In this document: positions 43,931-54,700 of the stretch, piece after piece
How positions within the stretch are numbered: position 1 is the stretch's first letter
Layout of the letters: every line of letters begins with the position of its first letter
Source: Petunia secreta
Taxonomy: Eukaryota > Streptophyta > Magnoliopsida > Solanales > Solanaceae
Direction: 5' to 3'
Length of the DNA stretch: 64,000 nucleotides
Assembly: GCA_029990175.1 (NCBI GenBank)
Contig: JARKIP010000011.1
Coordinates: 6,820,001-6,884,000 of the forward strand
Notes under the pieces: model-generated
Seen by the model: only the letters and a program-made list of their open reading frames with translations
The model's database searches: none
Told to the model about the DNA's origin: nothing
Program-made: the position numbers and the translations under genes

Positions 43931-44160
43931 TATTTAGACCTAAATTTGGTCGTTTGGATAAAATAATTAAATTTTTTAGAGACTGTAAATCCTAAGGCGG
44001 CGGGATATATACCTTGTGTCCTATGCCTGAGCCGACTGAGCGACCGTGACTTGAGGAGCAGGTGTATATCCTCTACGCACAGTGACTTGTAAGCAAAGTC
44101 TAGTCTCGCCAGCTGGACTTGTATCCCTATAATCATAGGTGGCGTATTTTTTTCTACACA
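43931..44160 (-). repeat. Tat-C 5' LTR with internal deletion
   Basis: Only 230 bp against 483 bp in the 3' LTR. The ends align, but about 250 bases in the middle (corresponding to about 25362-25612) are gone, with short AG-rich microhomology at the junction (TTTAGAG / AGGAG). Confidence 0.8.
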
Positions 44161-44430
44161 ACATTTAATGAAAATCGCTATCTAGTTGCCTTAGTTGTAA
44201 CTACTGAACCCATGGTTTTGAAAGTAAATGATAGCAACAATTATCTTATGATATTGTTCCACTAGTTTTCGCGAGTCACCAAATATTTCACGCCACGTGT
44301 CATGCTATGATGTCGTGTATGAGTTTTTCTAATACAACAAGAGGTCAAAGTGTTTGAGTTTATAATATAGGGCTGTAATAGAAATAGGTTATATTACATG
44401 GATGTTTAGTGTAATTAGCCAAAAAATGAA

Positions 44431-45396
44431 GGGTGATTTACAAAACTATACATCATAACATTTTATTTTATAAGAAAAAATCAACACTATTCCATTTTTA
44501 AAACAAAGCAATATTTTTTTTTAAAACATAGCAAACACATATAAAAGAGTAGATAAAACCCTAGAATTCACTCCCTACACTCACTTGCCAACCAGCCCAA
44601 CCGCCCACATTCTGTCATTCCGGTGCCGGCGAACACCGCTAGTCGCCGAATTTTTTTTCCATTATTTTTAAGTATATTTTTGTATGTTGTTTGTATATAC
44701 ATTGTATGCTTGATGTATTTCCATTGAATAAATGTTCATACATCGGACATATACCGTATACATAACAAACATATAATGTGTAGGATTTCATACATAAGCG
44801 TATATACCTTGTTCGTAATTTATATGTCCACTGTATATATATGACATACAATAAACATACAGAGAGTATACACATGAAATACAAATCCTACAACCAACAA
44901 CTACCAAGAAAAAACCATAGCCGCCGCAGTTCATCGGAAAACTAAAAAAAAAAATCAAAGCAGGAGCAGCGGCAGCGACCCGCATTGTGATAGGACTAAA
45001 ACGGTGAAACAATGTCGTCGCTGACAAAGGAAAGCAGATCCACCGGCGACGGGTGCATCAACGAGAGATCAGAGCAGTAAAAACGGAGCAGCACCGACGA
45101 ACCATATGTCATCGCCGACGAGTGCAGTAGCGAGGAAGTCGTCGCCGACGAGTGCAAAAGCGAGGAAGCCGTCGCGGCAGAGATAGTGGTGACAGTGACG
45201 GAAACTGGTGGTGATGACACCGGAAAAGTGGGTGAGGTGGAGTGAGAAGGGAAAGGGAAGAAAAATTAGGGTTTTACCTATTGTTTCTATGTTTGGTAGC
45301 ATCGTCAAAAATGTTGACATGTTTGGAAAAATTAAAAAATATTGCTATATTTTTAAAAAGAGTTCCCTAAGTTGACATAAAGTGTAATTTTTCCAA
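44431..45396. mobile_element. Inverted-repeat element with GC-rich interior (MULE-like)
   Basis: The left part (AGCAATATTTTTTTTTAA...ACATAGCAAACA...GATAAAACCCTAGAA, about 44500-44580) is the imperfect inverted partner of the right part (about 45265-45360, reverse complement AGCAATATTTTTTAA...AACATAGAAACA...GGTAAAACCCTAATT). The ends resemble those of the element at 2914-4219. The interior (about 44980-45250) is GC-rich with a tandem repeat, unlike the AT-rich ends. No clear TSD was found, so borders are approximate. Minus-strand frames over the interior have no recognised domain. Confidence 0.5.
45105..45172. repeat. Two-copy GC-rich tandem repeat of about 30 bp
   Basis: GTCATCGCCGACGAGTGCAG followed by TAGCGAGGAA is repeated as GTCGTCGCCGACGAGTGCAA plus AAGCGAGGAA, then GCCGTCGCGG. 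Located inside the inverted-repeat element. Confidence 0.85.
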
Positions 45397-45460
45397 AAAG
45401 TAATTTCTTGTGATGGACTTATTTTTTTCAAATATGTTTTTTAAAAATATTTTTTTTAGC

Positions 45461-45582
45461 TAAGGGTCTATCGAAAAATGCTTCTCTATCTTGGTGGGGT
45501 AAGGCGTGCGTGTATATCTTTGATCTTACCCCACCCAAATTTCAGCTGTGGTATAACACTGAATATATTATTGTTGTTGTTG
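45461..45582 (+). repeat. RTE LINE/SINE 3' tail fragment
   Basis: GGGTCTATCGAAAAATGCTTCTCTA, GTGGGGTAAGGCGTGCGTGTATATC, CTTACCCCACCC and ATTATTGTTGTTGTTGG match in order the 3' end of the LINE at 20140-22160. Only the 3' tail is present, so it is either a severely 5'-truncated LINE or a SINE that shares this tail. Confidence 0.75.
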
Positions 45583-45849
45583 GACCATAAAATCGATCGA
45601 AGCCGGGGGAAGAAAGAGCGCTTGGTCTTTAGTCGCCATTCTCATTTTTAAATCTTTATTTCGCCCATTTATGGTATACCAATGTGTATTCGTACGGATA
45701 AAATGTGTATGATAATTCTTGTTCATGTTTTTGCTTTAGCTTTATTTTTTTAATTAGAAAGCAAAATATATCTTGAGTTTCAAGAGAGAGAAAGGAAACA
45801 GAAAGGAAGAGATATTACACATGAGGATAAGATTATTCCAGGTGAAAAT

Positions 45850-46797
45850 TATTTACACTCCGAACTTTATTCTAAAAGTCAAGTTCCTCCCTCAACTATG
45901 AAAAATGATCACTCTCTCTTTTTTTTTTCAAATATCTTTCAAAATATCTACTTTACCCTCTAGATTATCAAACTTTTCTTTTTCTTCTTTAATATAATAA
46001 TTTTTTATTTTTTATTATGAACTAACCTATAATAAAATGAATAAATATTAATTTCAAAATAAAAAATAAAAAAGAGTAAGAAATAGTAATCGCGCATAAT
46101 AAAATGAAACATATAAAAAGTTAAATTAAAAGTAATTTGTTTATATTAGTAATTTTTAATAGAAATCAAATTCAAATTTAGTTTATCACACAATTAAAGA
46201 TAAAATAAAGTGAATTGACAGTCGTATACTTAATGCATACAATACATGAAAAAATAGTAAAATAGCGGTAGATTTTACAATAAATTCAAAATATTATATA
46301 TTTATACTTAAATAAATTTTAAATTATAGTTTTAATCAAAAATCAATATACAAAATAGAGAATAAGATGGAAAGTAAAGTTTAAACAAACGAAAGTAGAG
46401 TTTAAACAAACATACATACACGTAAATAGAGAGAAAGATGCGGCAAGAGATTTATTATGTATGTACAATCATAGGTACACATATAGTGTACTTAATACTA
46501 AAATACTTATTAAAAATGGCATTATGTTTTATAATTATTTCATGAAAAGATTATACTCTTTATAATATTAATAAAATTAAATTACTATAATAAATATATT
46601 ACTTTTTGAATTATAGGTAGAATATTATAGTTAAACAATTAATGTATATCATAATATAAAAATATAACACATAAATGATAAATGAAAATTTTATGAAAAA
46701 GTTGATATTGTACACGATGAAGGGGAAGAATGATCATTGTTCATAATTGAGGGAGGAACTTGATTTTTAGAGGGTTTTTCAATTACCATAGTTGAAA
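45850..46797. mobile_element. Foldback element with AT-rich interior
   Basis: AAGTCAAGTTCCTCCCTCAACTATG then AAAAATGATCA (45877-45910) is inverted at 46730-46770 (TGATCATTGTTCATAATTGA then GGGAGGAACTTGATTTTTA), with lower similarity on outward to both ends. The roughly 800-base interior is extremely AT-rich with no coding potential. No TSD is identified, so the borders are approximate. It would form a long hairpin when transcribed. Confidence 0.6.
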
Positions 46798-48555
46798 GTT
46801 TTTCCCCTTTTCAAATTCTTTTACCGATTTGCATGGGCTTTCATATGAAAATGACAGTGAAAATGAAAACCTATATGAAAAGGAGTGTGCTGCTTATAAT
46901 TACATGTTTTACTATAAACGGCATAAAACATGTACAAAGATTAAAGAAAATGCATAGACCAGGTAAAAGAAAAAAAAAAGCAACTTTTCTTCCCTAATCT
47001 CACATGTATATAATTGCACTATCATTGATCATTCAATCTCTTAAAATTATTTTTTCTTTGACTTTTAGGGCAGTCATCTCATCTCTACGAGACTTGTGAT
47101 GAAACTACTCTAACATTTCTTAAGTTTCCATGAATCCCCGAAATTTTAAAAATGTTATGAATATGGTAGAAAAAGTGTGCAAAATGCATAGAATGAAATA
47201 GTGATAATTAGCGAATGCAAAAATATTTCTTCAAAATATAGAGAGATATAAGGTAAGCGAAAAATAAAAGACGAGGAAAGTCAAAAACTCAATAGCACAA
47301 TCGTTGTCATTTTCACTTTAGCAGCAGCAATCCCACTGCATCTCTATGGCGTTTATGCTCAATCTACACAAGATTCGAAAATGCCTCTCCACTCTCCAAC
47401 GAAATATTTTGTCTACTTTTTACTTTTTTGGGCAAAAGTATTTGTTCTAAAATTACCTGAGCATGAATATAAGAGAATGTGAATGCCCCAATGTAGAGCT
47501 ACACAAGGTCACCCTTCTTAGCTACACAATGTATCATTTGGGAGATAAGAATCAATATACTTGGCTCCACTAATCCGAACAAGTACCTTAAAATGCTTCT
47601 TGTGAAAAGGTTTTTAATCTCTTATCGAAGATGACTTCGTTCATAGAACTTGACTCAAGACCTCTAACTTATTAATGTGAAGAAATTAACGTTTACCATT
47701 CTACTCAGCCCTTCGGTGTTGCCAACCTCCCCATTCTACTACACCACAAAGATAAATTAGAATAAATATATCTTCAATTGACTGTGATAATTACCAGTTT
47801 ACAATTTTCAATTTAAACTAAATTACTTTCTTGAGTAGATGAATGCAATACTAAATCACCAATGGATGGGGTGGATGGTAGTGAATCTTTTAATCCCTCT
47901 ACCCTTAAAGAGAAGTTTTAGGTTCGATCTCGGTAATATGTAGAATTTCTTCATAGCAAAGCCTTTTGCCCACTACCTTGCGCAAATCCAAACTAATAGG
48001 ATTCAGATGGATTGTTAACCCGCAAAGAAAAAAAGGAATGCGATACTAAAATGGCAAAAGATTATGCACCAAAAAAACTTGATCCGCGTATATATTTATG
48101 GCTCATTCATTATAATATTTTAGACCAAAAAGTCTTCTCTTCACATGTATGCACAAGGCTAGGCGAATGTTGCGTTTGTATACATAATCATCCGTAATTT
48201 ACGGTGAATGCCAAGACTCTTCTGCCAGTTTTATATTTTCTTTTTACTTCCCTGAAGTAATGGGGAGTAGACCAAAGTTAAATTAATAAACAATTATGTA
48301 TGCTATTAATAATAATAATAATAATAATAATGATAATAATTCTTTTGACAACAAATAGTAGCAGTAAACGTAGTACACTGTACATAACATCATTTTTCTA
48401 ACTAATATATGGTTCTCTTAGAACAAGAATTCTAGGAACCAGGGAGAAATAGAATATAGGAAAACCTATGAATTTCTACTAATGGTACATATATATGCTT
48501 TTAAGAGAAGAAAAACGGCTTAGAGAATGGGAAGTTAAATTAGGAAAATGGGTAA
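46798..48555. other. Intergenic DNA downstream of the ERF003-like gene
   Basis: No gene recognised; the 61-codon frame at 48012-48197 has no known domain. A (AAT)n microsatellite is at 48305-48340. The final part (about 48400-48555) probably includes the 3' UTR of the ERF gene, read on the minus strand. Confidence 0.55.
48305..48340. repeat. (AAT)n microsatellite
   Basis: About eight uninterrupted TAA/AAT units followed by an interrupted extension TGATAATAAT. Confidence 0.93.
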
Positions 48556-49302
48556 TTACTGATGAGAAGAGACTGCTGAGCAAAGTTCAATGGAACCATA
48601 ATCAAGTAATTCTTCAATCATTTGCTCAATGTGGTCATCTTCAAGTGTCTTGATAAATTGTGGTGTGCTCTCCACATCAGCTTCAACTTTTATCATACCC
48701 CAATTAGCCCTTGTTGTTTCTTGTTGCTGTGACAATATTGTTGGCTTTGGCATTAGCATTTGTGGTGGTTTTGTTTCATAGGCAACATTTCCAAGAATGT
48801 CAGCATTGGTTGCAGCTGTGTGAAAATGGGAAGAAGATTGCATTGTTCGTCGAGGTTGTTGTTGTTGTTGTTGTTCTTGTGCGGAGTTTTTTGCCATTTG
48901 AAGTGAAGCCATGTAACATTTATGCAATTTAGCTGTCAAAGTTGCTGAAAGAAGCTTAGAGGAAGATGTCTGTGGCATGTTTGGGTTGTAAGGGAAATTG
49001 GTTCTAGCCCTTGGACCACACATTAGCCTTGCTGCTTCATCATATGCTCTTGCTGCGTCTTCTGCTGTCTCAAATGTTCCTAACCAAATTCTTGTCTTCC
49101 TGCAAAATAGAACAAAAAAGAAACAGAGCATTAAAAACATTGCATTTTATTGTTTTGCCTAAACAACTTCAAGAAAGACTTGAACTGACACTAGATATGT
49201 TAGCATAATTGGTTCTTACAATAATGGATGGCGAATTTCAGACACCCAAGAACCCCAATGTCTCTGTCTTACACCTCTGTATCGTTGTTGTGGTCTAGCC
49301 AT
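48556..49302 (-). CDS. ERF003: AP2/ERF transcription factor, ERF003-like, two exons
   Basis: Exon 1 runs 49302-49220 from ATG (MARPQQRYRGVRQRHWGSWV, then SEIRHPLL). The intron is 49219-49100, with donor GTAAGA and acceptor TTTTGCAG. Exon 2 is 49099-48556, ending TAA. The joined protein has 208 residues. A single AP2/ERF DNA-binding domain covers about residues 7-64: RGVRQRHWGSWVSEIR strands, then WLGTFETAEDAARAYDEAA helix and NFPYNP. It would bind GCC-box/DRE-like promoters in the nucleus. A SSSKLLSATLTAKLHKCYMA block follows, then a short polyglutamine run and the conserved end EDDHIEQMIEELLDYGSIEL, an acidic putative activation motif. The whole arrangement, including the intron inside the AP2 domain, matches ERF003-type (ERF group V, near the SHINE/WIN factors). 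No stops or shifts. The precise biological role cannot be read from sequence. Confidence 0.95.
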
Positions 49303-52300
49303 TGATGAAAATGCTAATTAATGCAAGTTGAAGTTTTCTTTTATGTGTTTGTAAAATGTTTCAATGAGAAAGAAAGAAAGACAAAGAAATGATGATTTGT
49401 GATTTGCGAGGGAGGGAGAATGACAAGGGGTTTGAGGGGGGTTTTTGTAGTTGTGGGAAACATGCAGTGAAAGTGCTGCTTTTTTTCTTTTTTTTTCCTA
49501 AGGTCATCTGGTGTGGCAATCAAATTAGAAAAAATGGAGCCCACCAATTAAGGCTTTTGAGGAATCTTAGAGCTTCTTTTGGTTTACTCTTTTATCTCAT
49601 TAGTAGTTACCAGTTGGCTCATTGGAAGTGATATGATTAATAAATCTACTAATATGTGAAACAACATTATTTTTTTTTTTTTTTTTTGTCAAAAAGTGAC
49701 CAAATTCAGCCTCCCATTACCATAACACTAGCTTTTGTTGCACAAAAAATTCTCTATCCTGTATTCATATTTTAACTGGTTTCAATGCTCATCAAAATTT
49801 TAAATGCATAATTTGGTAGATCCTTCATGTGAGTTGAAATCATGATGCAGTCGAGGTTTCTATGGCCAATTAAAGTAATGTCCATAGTTCAAGTATATTT
49901 GTCTGTATCTGATATTAGATTATCCAAATCAGGGTAAAACAGGGGGATAAACATACAGTTGTTTTGCTTTGATTATAAAGAAAACACATATATTCAAAGC
50001 TCAAATTGTTTCTACCAGGTGGATTTTCATCATTGATCGTTTGATATATTTATTTTCAAATGTCGAAACTCATAGTAATAGTTTCATTTTAGGCTTCAGA
50101 ATTTTGTCTATGATTGTAAATTGCGATTAAATGGAAAAGCAAATAATTGTGAGACATGACCATTATTTGCGACCTATATGATATGATAGTGAGTCAAGGT
50201 GTGGCCAAGACACATAGAATAAAGATCTTGGACCATCATGATTATATTTGAGCGAAGATCCAAATCATTTACCGACTATTGTTTTTACTATTGGCACAAG
50301 TTGTAGCACTACTATCATTAGTTTTTCGAAAGTCATTTACATGTGTAGTAAAAGTAATAGGAGCAGATAGAAAGGATGAGTTAGGTATAGGATACATGTT
50401 TGAATCTATTCTTTATAACATGGGTAATTCTGATCTTTTCATGCTATAAATAGGTTCTAACCTCTTAATCCTCTAAATGACTTTAAAATAAAAAAGGAAG
50501 AAGAATGGTATGCCATGAATCTTTCACATTCAAGAAAATGAGTGGAATATGGGCCTATTATAGTAATGATCTTAATTCTCATGTTAAGCGACGAGGGTTT
50601 TTGTTTGGACTTGGTTACATGCAAATGCACATTGCTTCCATCATGGGTTCCAAAAATAGGAAACATAGCCATATGCCGAGGTGCTTGGGAAAGGTACTAC
50701 TTAATGTGTGAAGTAGGAGTATCTCATATATTTTGGAGGACCCATGCCCTTGTATACCCCACCCCCACATGCTTTGAGTTCCAGGGCATGGCACCCTCCA
50801 TGTTTCTAGTTTCCACAACATTCTATAATTTTCTTCTTTCTTCTTCTTCTTTGCTTCTGTGTTGTCAAAAGAATTAAGAGAGTTTGACGATGGTAAACAT
50901 TTATGAATGGAACAACTTAGAATGATCTCATATAACCCGTTACAATTTGAATATAAGAAATAATTTTACAAAATCTCTTGTACCTTATTTGCCAGGTACA
51001 ATTTATAAGACAAAATCTCGTGTATCTTATTTATCAATATATTTTTTTTTTACCAATCTCTTGTGAAGAGGGTTATATAACTAAAAGAACATGTGGTAAT
51101 AGATTATAAAATAAAACTGATTTTCTCAGCGCATGTGTGGTGAGAAAAAGTTTGCTAGCTGCGTTTGCGAGGACGTTCTTGCCTAGAAGGGGTCCATTTT
51201 AAAGGACGGAGATGAAGTAACGGATGGCAACCAGCAAGGGCCAATTGGTATTACGTTATTTTCAAGAAGGGCTGTGATGACACTAACAAGTGATAAATGA
51301 TACATAGCAAATAGAATAGACATGCTTTCACGACGACTAGTGGACACTTGATGATAATATCGACAAATAAACCATATCGACACTTATTTCACGAACGATC
51401 ATCCTATCTGAGCCTAATCTAGCTTACACTTATCTTTGACGGGTGAGTAATCTATGAGGAATTTCATCTACGGTTCTTTTTCAAATATTTTGAGTATTCA
51501 GTTAGCCCTAATTAGGCCAATTTTCTTACTATAACATTAGGTTTATACTCGTTGTAGAAGGCATCTGAGAAAAAAGGAGGGAGTTATGTGGGGCAAATGA
51601 AATGAATGAATGATTAATGTAGTCAGCGGATGTTTTCTGACCAATTTGTTTCCTTATAACAAAACGCAATCCGAAAGGGGACACTCGGAATGGAATGTAT
51701 TTAATGCCTATGTTCCATCTTATTTTGTTTCTTTCTCCGATCAAAATGATCAACAAATATACTACACCATCTCTATATATGCATGCACATATATATTTTG
51801 TTGTTTCCTAATTCTTTGAATATTGTCTTTTGGACAACAACTGCAACATGCAGTCGTGTTTCTACCACATGCCTTAACTTTTTTGTTTGCGTAGTGCACT
51901 TCACTACAGTCCAATATATCCATGTGCAACTTGGTTTTAGCAATCTCTATCTATAATATTCGTCGGGTGAGACAATTGATGCATACAAATAGTCCTACAT
52001 CAAATAAGTTGATGATACTTTTGTTGCTTTTGTCCTTAACCTATCACTTGATTCTCATCATTTGGTGACTTGTCCATTTTAAAACTCGGGAAACTAGGTG
52101 AAGTTAACCTAATTTATCTATAAGAAAAACTATCTAATTAACCAATGAAATATATCAAGAGCAGTTAATTTAATCAAATAAAACATCGAGTTACTAACTT
52201 GTAATGCTTTAAACAAGTTGGGTCCACAAGAAAGTGCACCGTTTTATTTGTTCTTGTACTGGATCATTTTGATTCTAGGAGTTGCACATCCGCGCGTCCA

Positions 52301-52346
52301 TCTCATCTTTACTAGATGTGTTTCAAAGTGAAAATGAATTAACTAG
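49303..52346. other. Upstream region of the ERF003-like gene, no other gene seen
   Basis: The first few hundred bases should hold the promoter and 5' UTR of the minus-strand ERF gene; I could not pick a convincing TATA box. An AT microsatellite-like T run lies at 49670-49687. A foldback at 50735-50799 is listed separately. Frames at 50457-50877 and 51529-51819 overlap on both strands and have no known domain. Confidence 0.55.
50735..50799. repeat. Foldback of about 16 paired bases, 28-base loop
   Basis: GGAGGACCCATGCCC at 50735-50749 pairs with GGGCATGGCACCCTCC at 50784-50799, with a small internal asymmetry (AC opposite CAC). The loop is TTGTATACCCCACCCCCACATGCTTTGAGTTCCA in two halves. It could be a small-RNA precursor or a chance hairpin. 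I do not recognise a known miRNA in either arm. Confidence 0.5.
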
Positions 52347-52903
52347 TGTATTGGGTAAAAATCGACGTGCTCGGATAGCACATTGGTGTGATAAATTGAG
52401 GATAATCGAACTAATGCTCCGAAGGGAAGAAATCGAAGCAGACAATTGAACTGCCGAAGTCAAGCCCCAAGGTCATCACCGAAGGCGAGCCGCGAGCTGT
52501 GCTTCGGTGATACTCACTTCGACCAAGAAGCAAGGTCACGCCACCGAGGTTAAGCATTTGGGCTTCGGTGGAACGCCTCGGTTCAAGCGGCTAAGCGGCC
52601 CACTACTACAGCCCACTAACTCCACTACTGGATATGTTGAACGTGGATGTAGGCATGATCAGCCATGGAAAACGTGGGCAAGACCCCTTGTACCTATAAA
52701 TAGCATTAGTTTTTACATTGTATTGATTTAGAAATACTTATAGAAACTCTGGCAAAATTTGTACTCACAATTATATATTGAAATCACGTTATTCTCTTGC
52801 ATTTTCGTTTATTCTTAGCATTGTCTCGACTTTGATACTAAGATTTGCTTGTGTTCTTAACCCAAATTCGATTTGTGATCCTAAATAAGTTTAGGCCAAT
52901 ACA
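52347..52903 (+). repeat. Tat-B 5' LTR
   Basis: 557 bp, TGTATTGGG...CCAATACA, with TATA CTATAAATAG at 52694-52703. Confidence 0.92.
52694..52703 (+). promoter_or_regulatory. TATA box of Tat-B 5' LTR
   Basis: CTATAAATAG, conserved at the same place in all four Tat-A/Tat-B LTRs. Confidence 0.75.
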
Positions 52904-52906
52904 AAT

Positions 52907-52925
52907 TGGCGCCGTCTGTGGGAAT
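52907..52925 (+). other. Tat-B primer-binding site
   Basis: TGGCGCCGTCTGTGGGAAT, three bases after the 5' LTR, nearly identical to that of Tat-A. Confidence 0.78.
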
Positions 52926-52997
52926 ACAGGCATAAACGGTTTGTTCCAAAGTTGAACGTCTTCTTCATCTGATTTTTTACTCAACATACTCGACGAT

Positions 52998-54700
52998 ATG
53001 GCTGACAATAGCAGGAATCTCGCTGAACCGCAGTTAACTCCCGATGGACAGACTAGCAATCAGTCGAACCCGAATTCTTCAGCTCCGATGACGACCGAAG
53101 CCTTTCAGGCCTGCGTTGTCGCTTCACTGAAAGCTCTTCAAGAGCAGCAAGCCGAGCAGGCCAACATTAATGCTGGATTTCAACCCCGAATGGAGTCCCA
53201 CCTGTGGTTCCAAGTGGAGGCATCCCGCTCTTCGTTCCTACGGGCGCGATAACAGGGGGACCTATAAATGGGGCTACAGGGGGTTTGGGTACCTTACCGA
53301 GCACCATGCCACACTTAGGGACGATTCGCACCGTGGCAGAAACTACCTCCTCGGTAGACGTTGAAAAGCTAACCAAGGAGATCGAAGCCCGAGTTGAGGC
53401 TCGCGTCGAGGCGCACGTGGAAAAGCGCCTCGAGAGCGTTCCCTGGGTGACTAAGGTTCAAGAGGATCTTGATATCGACCAATATAGGCAGCTGCCATTC
53501 AGGCCCGAAGCCGCTCCAGCCCCAACTCCTAAAAATTTCAAGATCTTCTTGAAAAAAATATGATGGGATCACTGACCCCAAAGAGCATGTGACCGAATAT
53601 ATGTCAATGGTGCTGAGCAACGACTTATCAGAGGTAGAGAAGTAGTCGATGTTCTTGAAAAAATTTGGCGAATCTCTAGAGAAGAGAGCACTTCGTTCGT
53701 ACATGCGCCTACCATCGGGGTCGATTTCCACATTTAAAGAGCTGGTTAGCGCATTCGTTAAAGCGCACACCGGGGCGTAGAAAATCCTTCCGAGGAAGGA
53801 GGATATATTTGAAGTCAAACAACAGCCCGGTGAGCCACTAAAAGACTTCCTCGAGCGCTTTCATGCTGAGCGCATGGAACTATCTCCTATGGATGATACT
53901 CTAGCCATCATAGCATTTGAGAAATGCATCAATGTTCGCAACTCTGAGGCTGCTGCTGAGTTACGAAAGGAGCTCCAGCAATATCAAACCCTGAAATGGG
54001 ATGATTAGCACAATAGAGCTTATACCAAGATAAGGCTGGAGGAAGCCGAATGGAAAAATAATGGCCGAAGCCATAACTACAAGAACCGAAGCGAATCCTC
54101 TTATCGCGCCGAGGCGCCGCGAGGAAACTAAAAGGGGAGGTATGAGCCATACACCTCGTCGAGCCAGCCTGTTAGTCAGAGGCTGGGAAATTTGCTTGGA
54201 AACTCATTTGGAAATTCTCATGTGAGCCAACGGCTCGGCGGAAAGGTTTTTCCAAATACGAACCAGAGGAACTCTTCGAGCCCAGCTCTGGTCGCAAAGA
54301 ATAAAGAGCTACCTCGTATTCCTGACTAACCTTCAGCATATCGACTTTGGAGCTGGTCAATATTATGAAGGGGATAGCCGGGGTGAGAATACCAAAGGAC
54401 AAGAGAACTCCTGCTGATAAAAGGGACTAAAATCTACACTGAGAATTTCATGTGGATTATGGCCACCACATCGAGGACTGCAAAGCATTGCGCCTCGAGG
54501 TGGCATACTTATTGAAAAAAGGTGTGTTAGCTGAATTCCTCACTGATAAGGGGAAGAAAAACTACACCAAAAACCGAGGTGATGGACAACCACCTCGGGA
54601 GCCACCCTCCGAGAGAGTCGTGAATGTTATTACCGGGGGGGCAGAGGTAAATGGGGTGAACTTTGTAGCTGCTAAGAAGTTCGTATAGTTGTCAATCACC
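52998..54700 (+). pseudogene. Tat-B gag, broken
   Basis: The frame starts MADNSRN at 52998. After a frameshift near 53200 it continues with a glutamate-rich coiled-coil (VEKLTKEIEARVEARVEAHV) and then the capsid-like domain (DPKEHVTEYMSMVLSNDLSE, KRALRSYMRLPSGSISTFKE, EPLKDFLERFHAERMELS) interrupted by stops at about 53645, 53779, 54007 and 54130. The nucleic-acid binding end reads EFHVDYGHHIEDCKALRLEV (54440-54500), a Tat-type zinc-knuckle; the expected first cysteine position is a TGA stop. Gag would bind and package the genomic RNA; this copy is inactive. Confidence 0.85.

Larger units (their letters stand above)
25311..44160 (-). mobile_element. Tat-C: old minus-strand Tat-lineage LTR element, doubly interrupted
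   Basis: LTRs at 25311-25793 (3' LTR) and 43931-44160 (5' LTR, internally deleted) share TTTAGRCCTAAATTTGGTCG at one end and a GGCGTATTTTT-CACACA end. Flanking pentamers are ATATT and ACATT, one mismatch. A primer-binding motif (minus strand TGGCGCCCACCGTGGGG) adjoins the 5' LTR. Coding remnants on the minus strand run protease, RT, RNase H, integrase (43796 down to 37690), with most of gag missing. Removing the Athila insertion (26792-36751) and CACTA-2 (38747-40451) leaves about 7.2 kb. Many stops and frameshifts mark it as the oldest element of this nest. Confidence 0.82.

Noticed and set aside
50457..50877. Four overlapping frames around the foldback
   Set aside because: Both strands are open because of composition; no domain and no splice-consistent partner.
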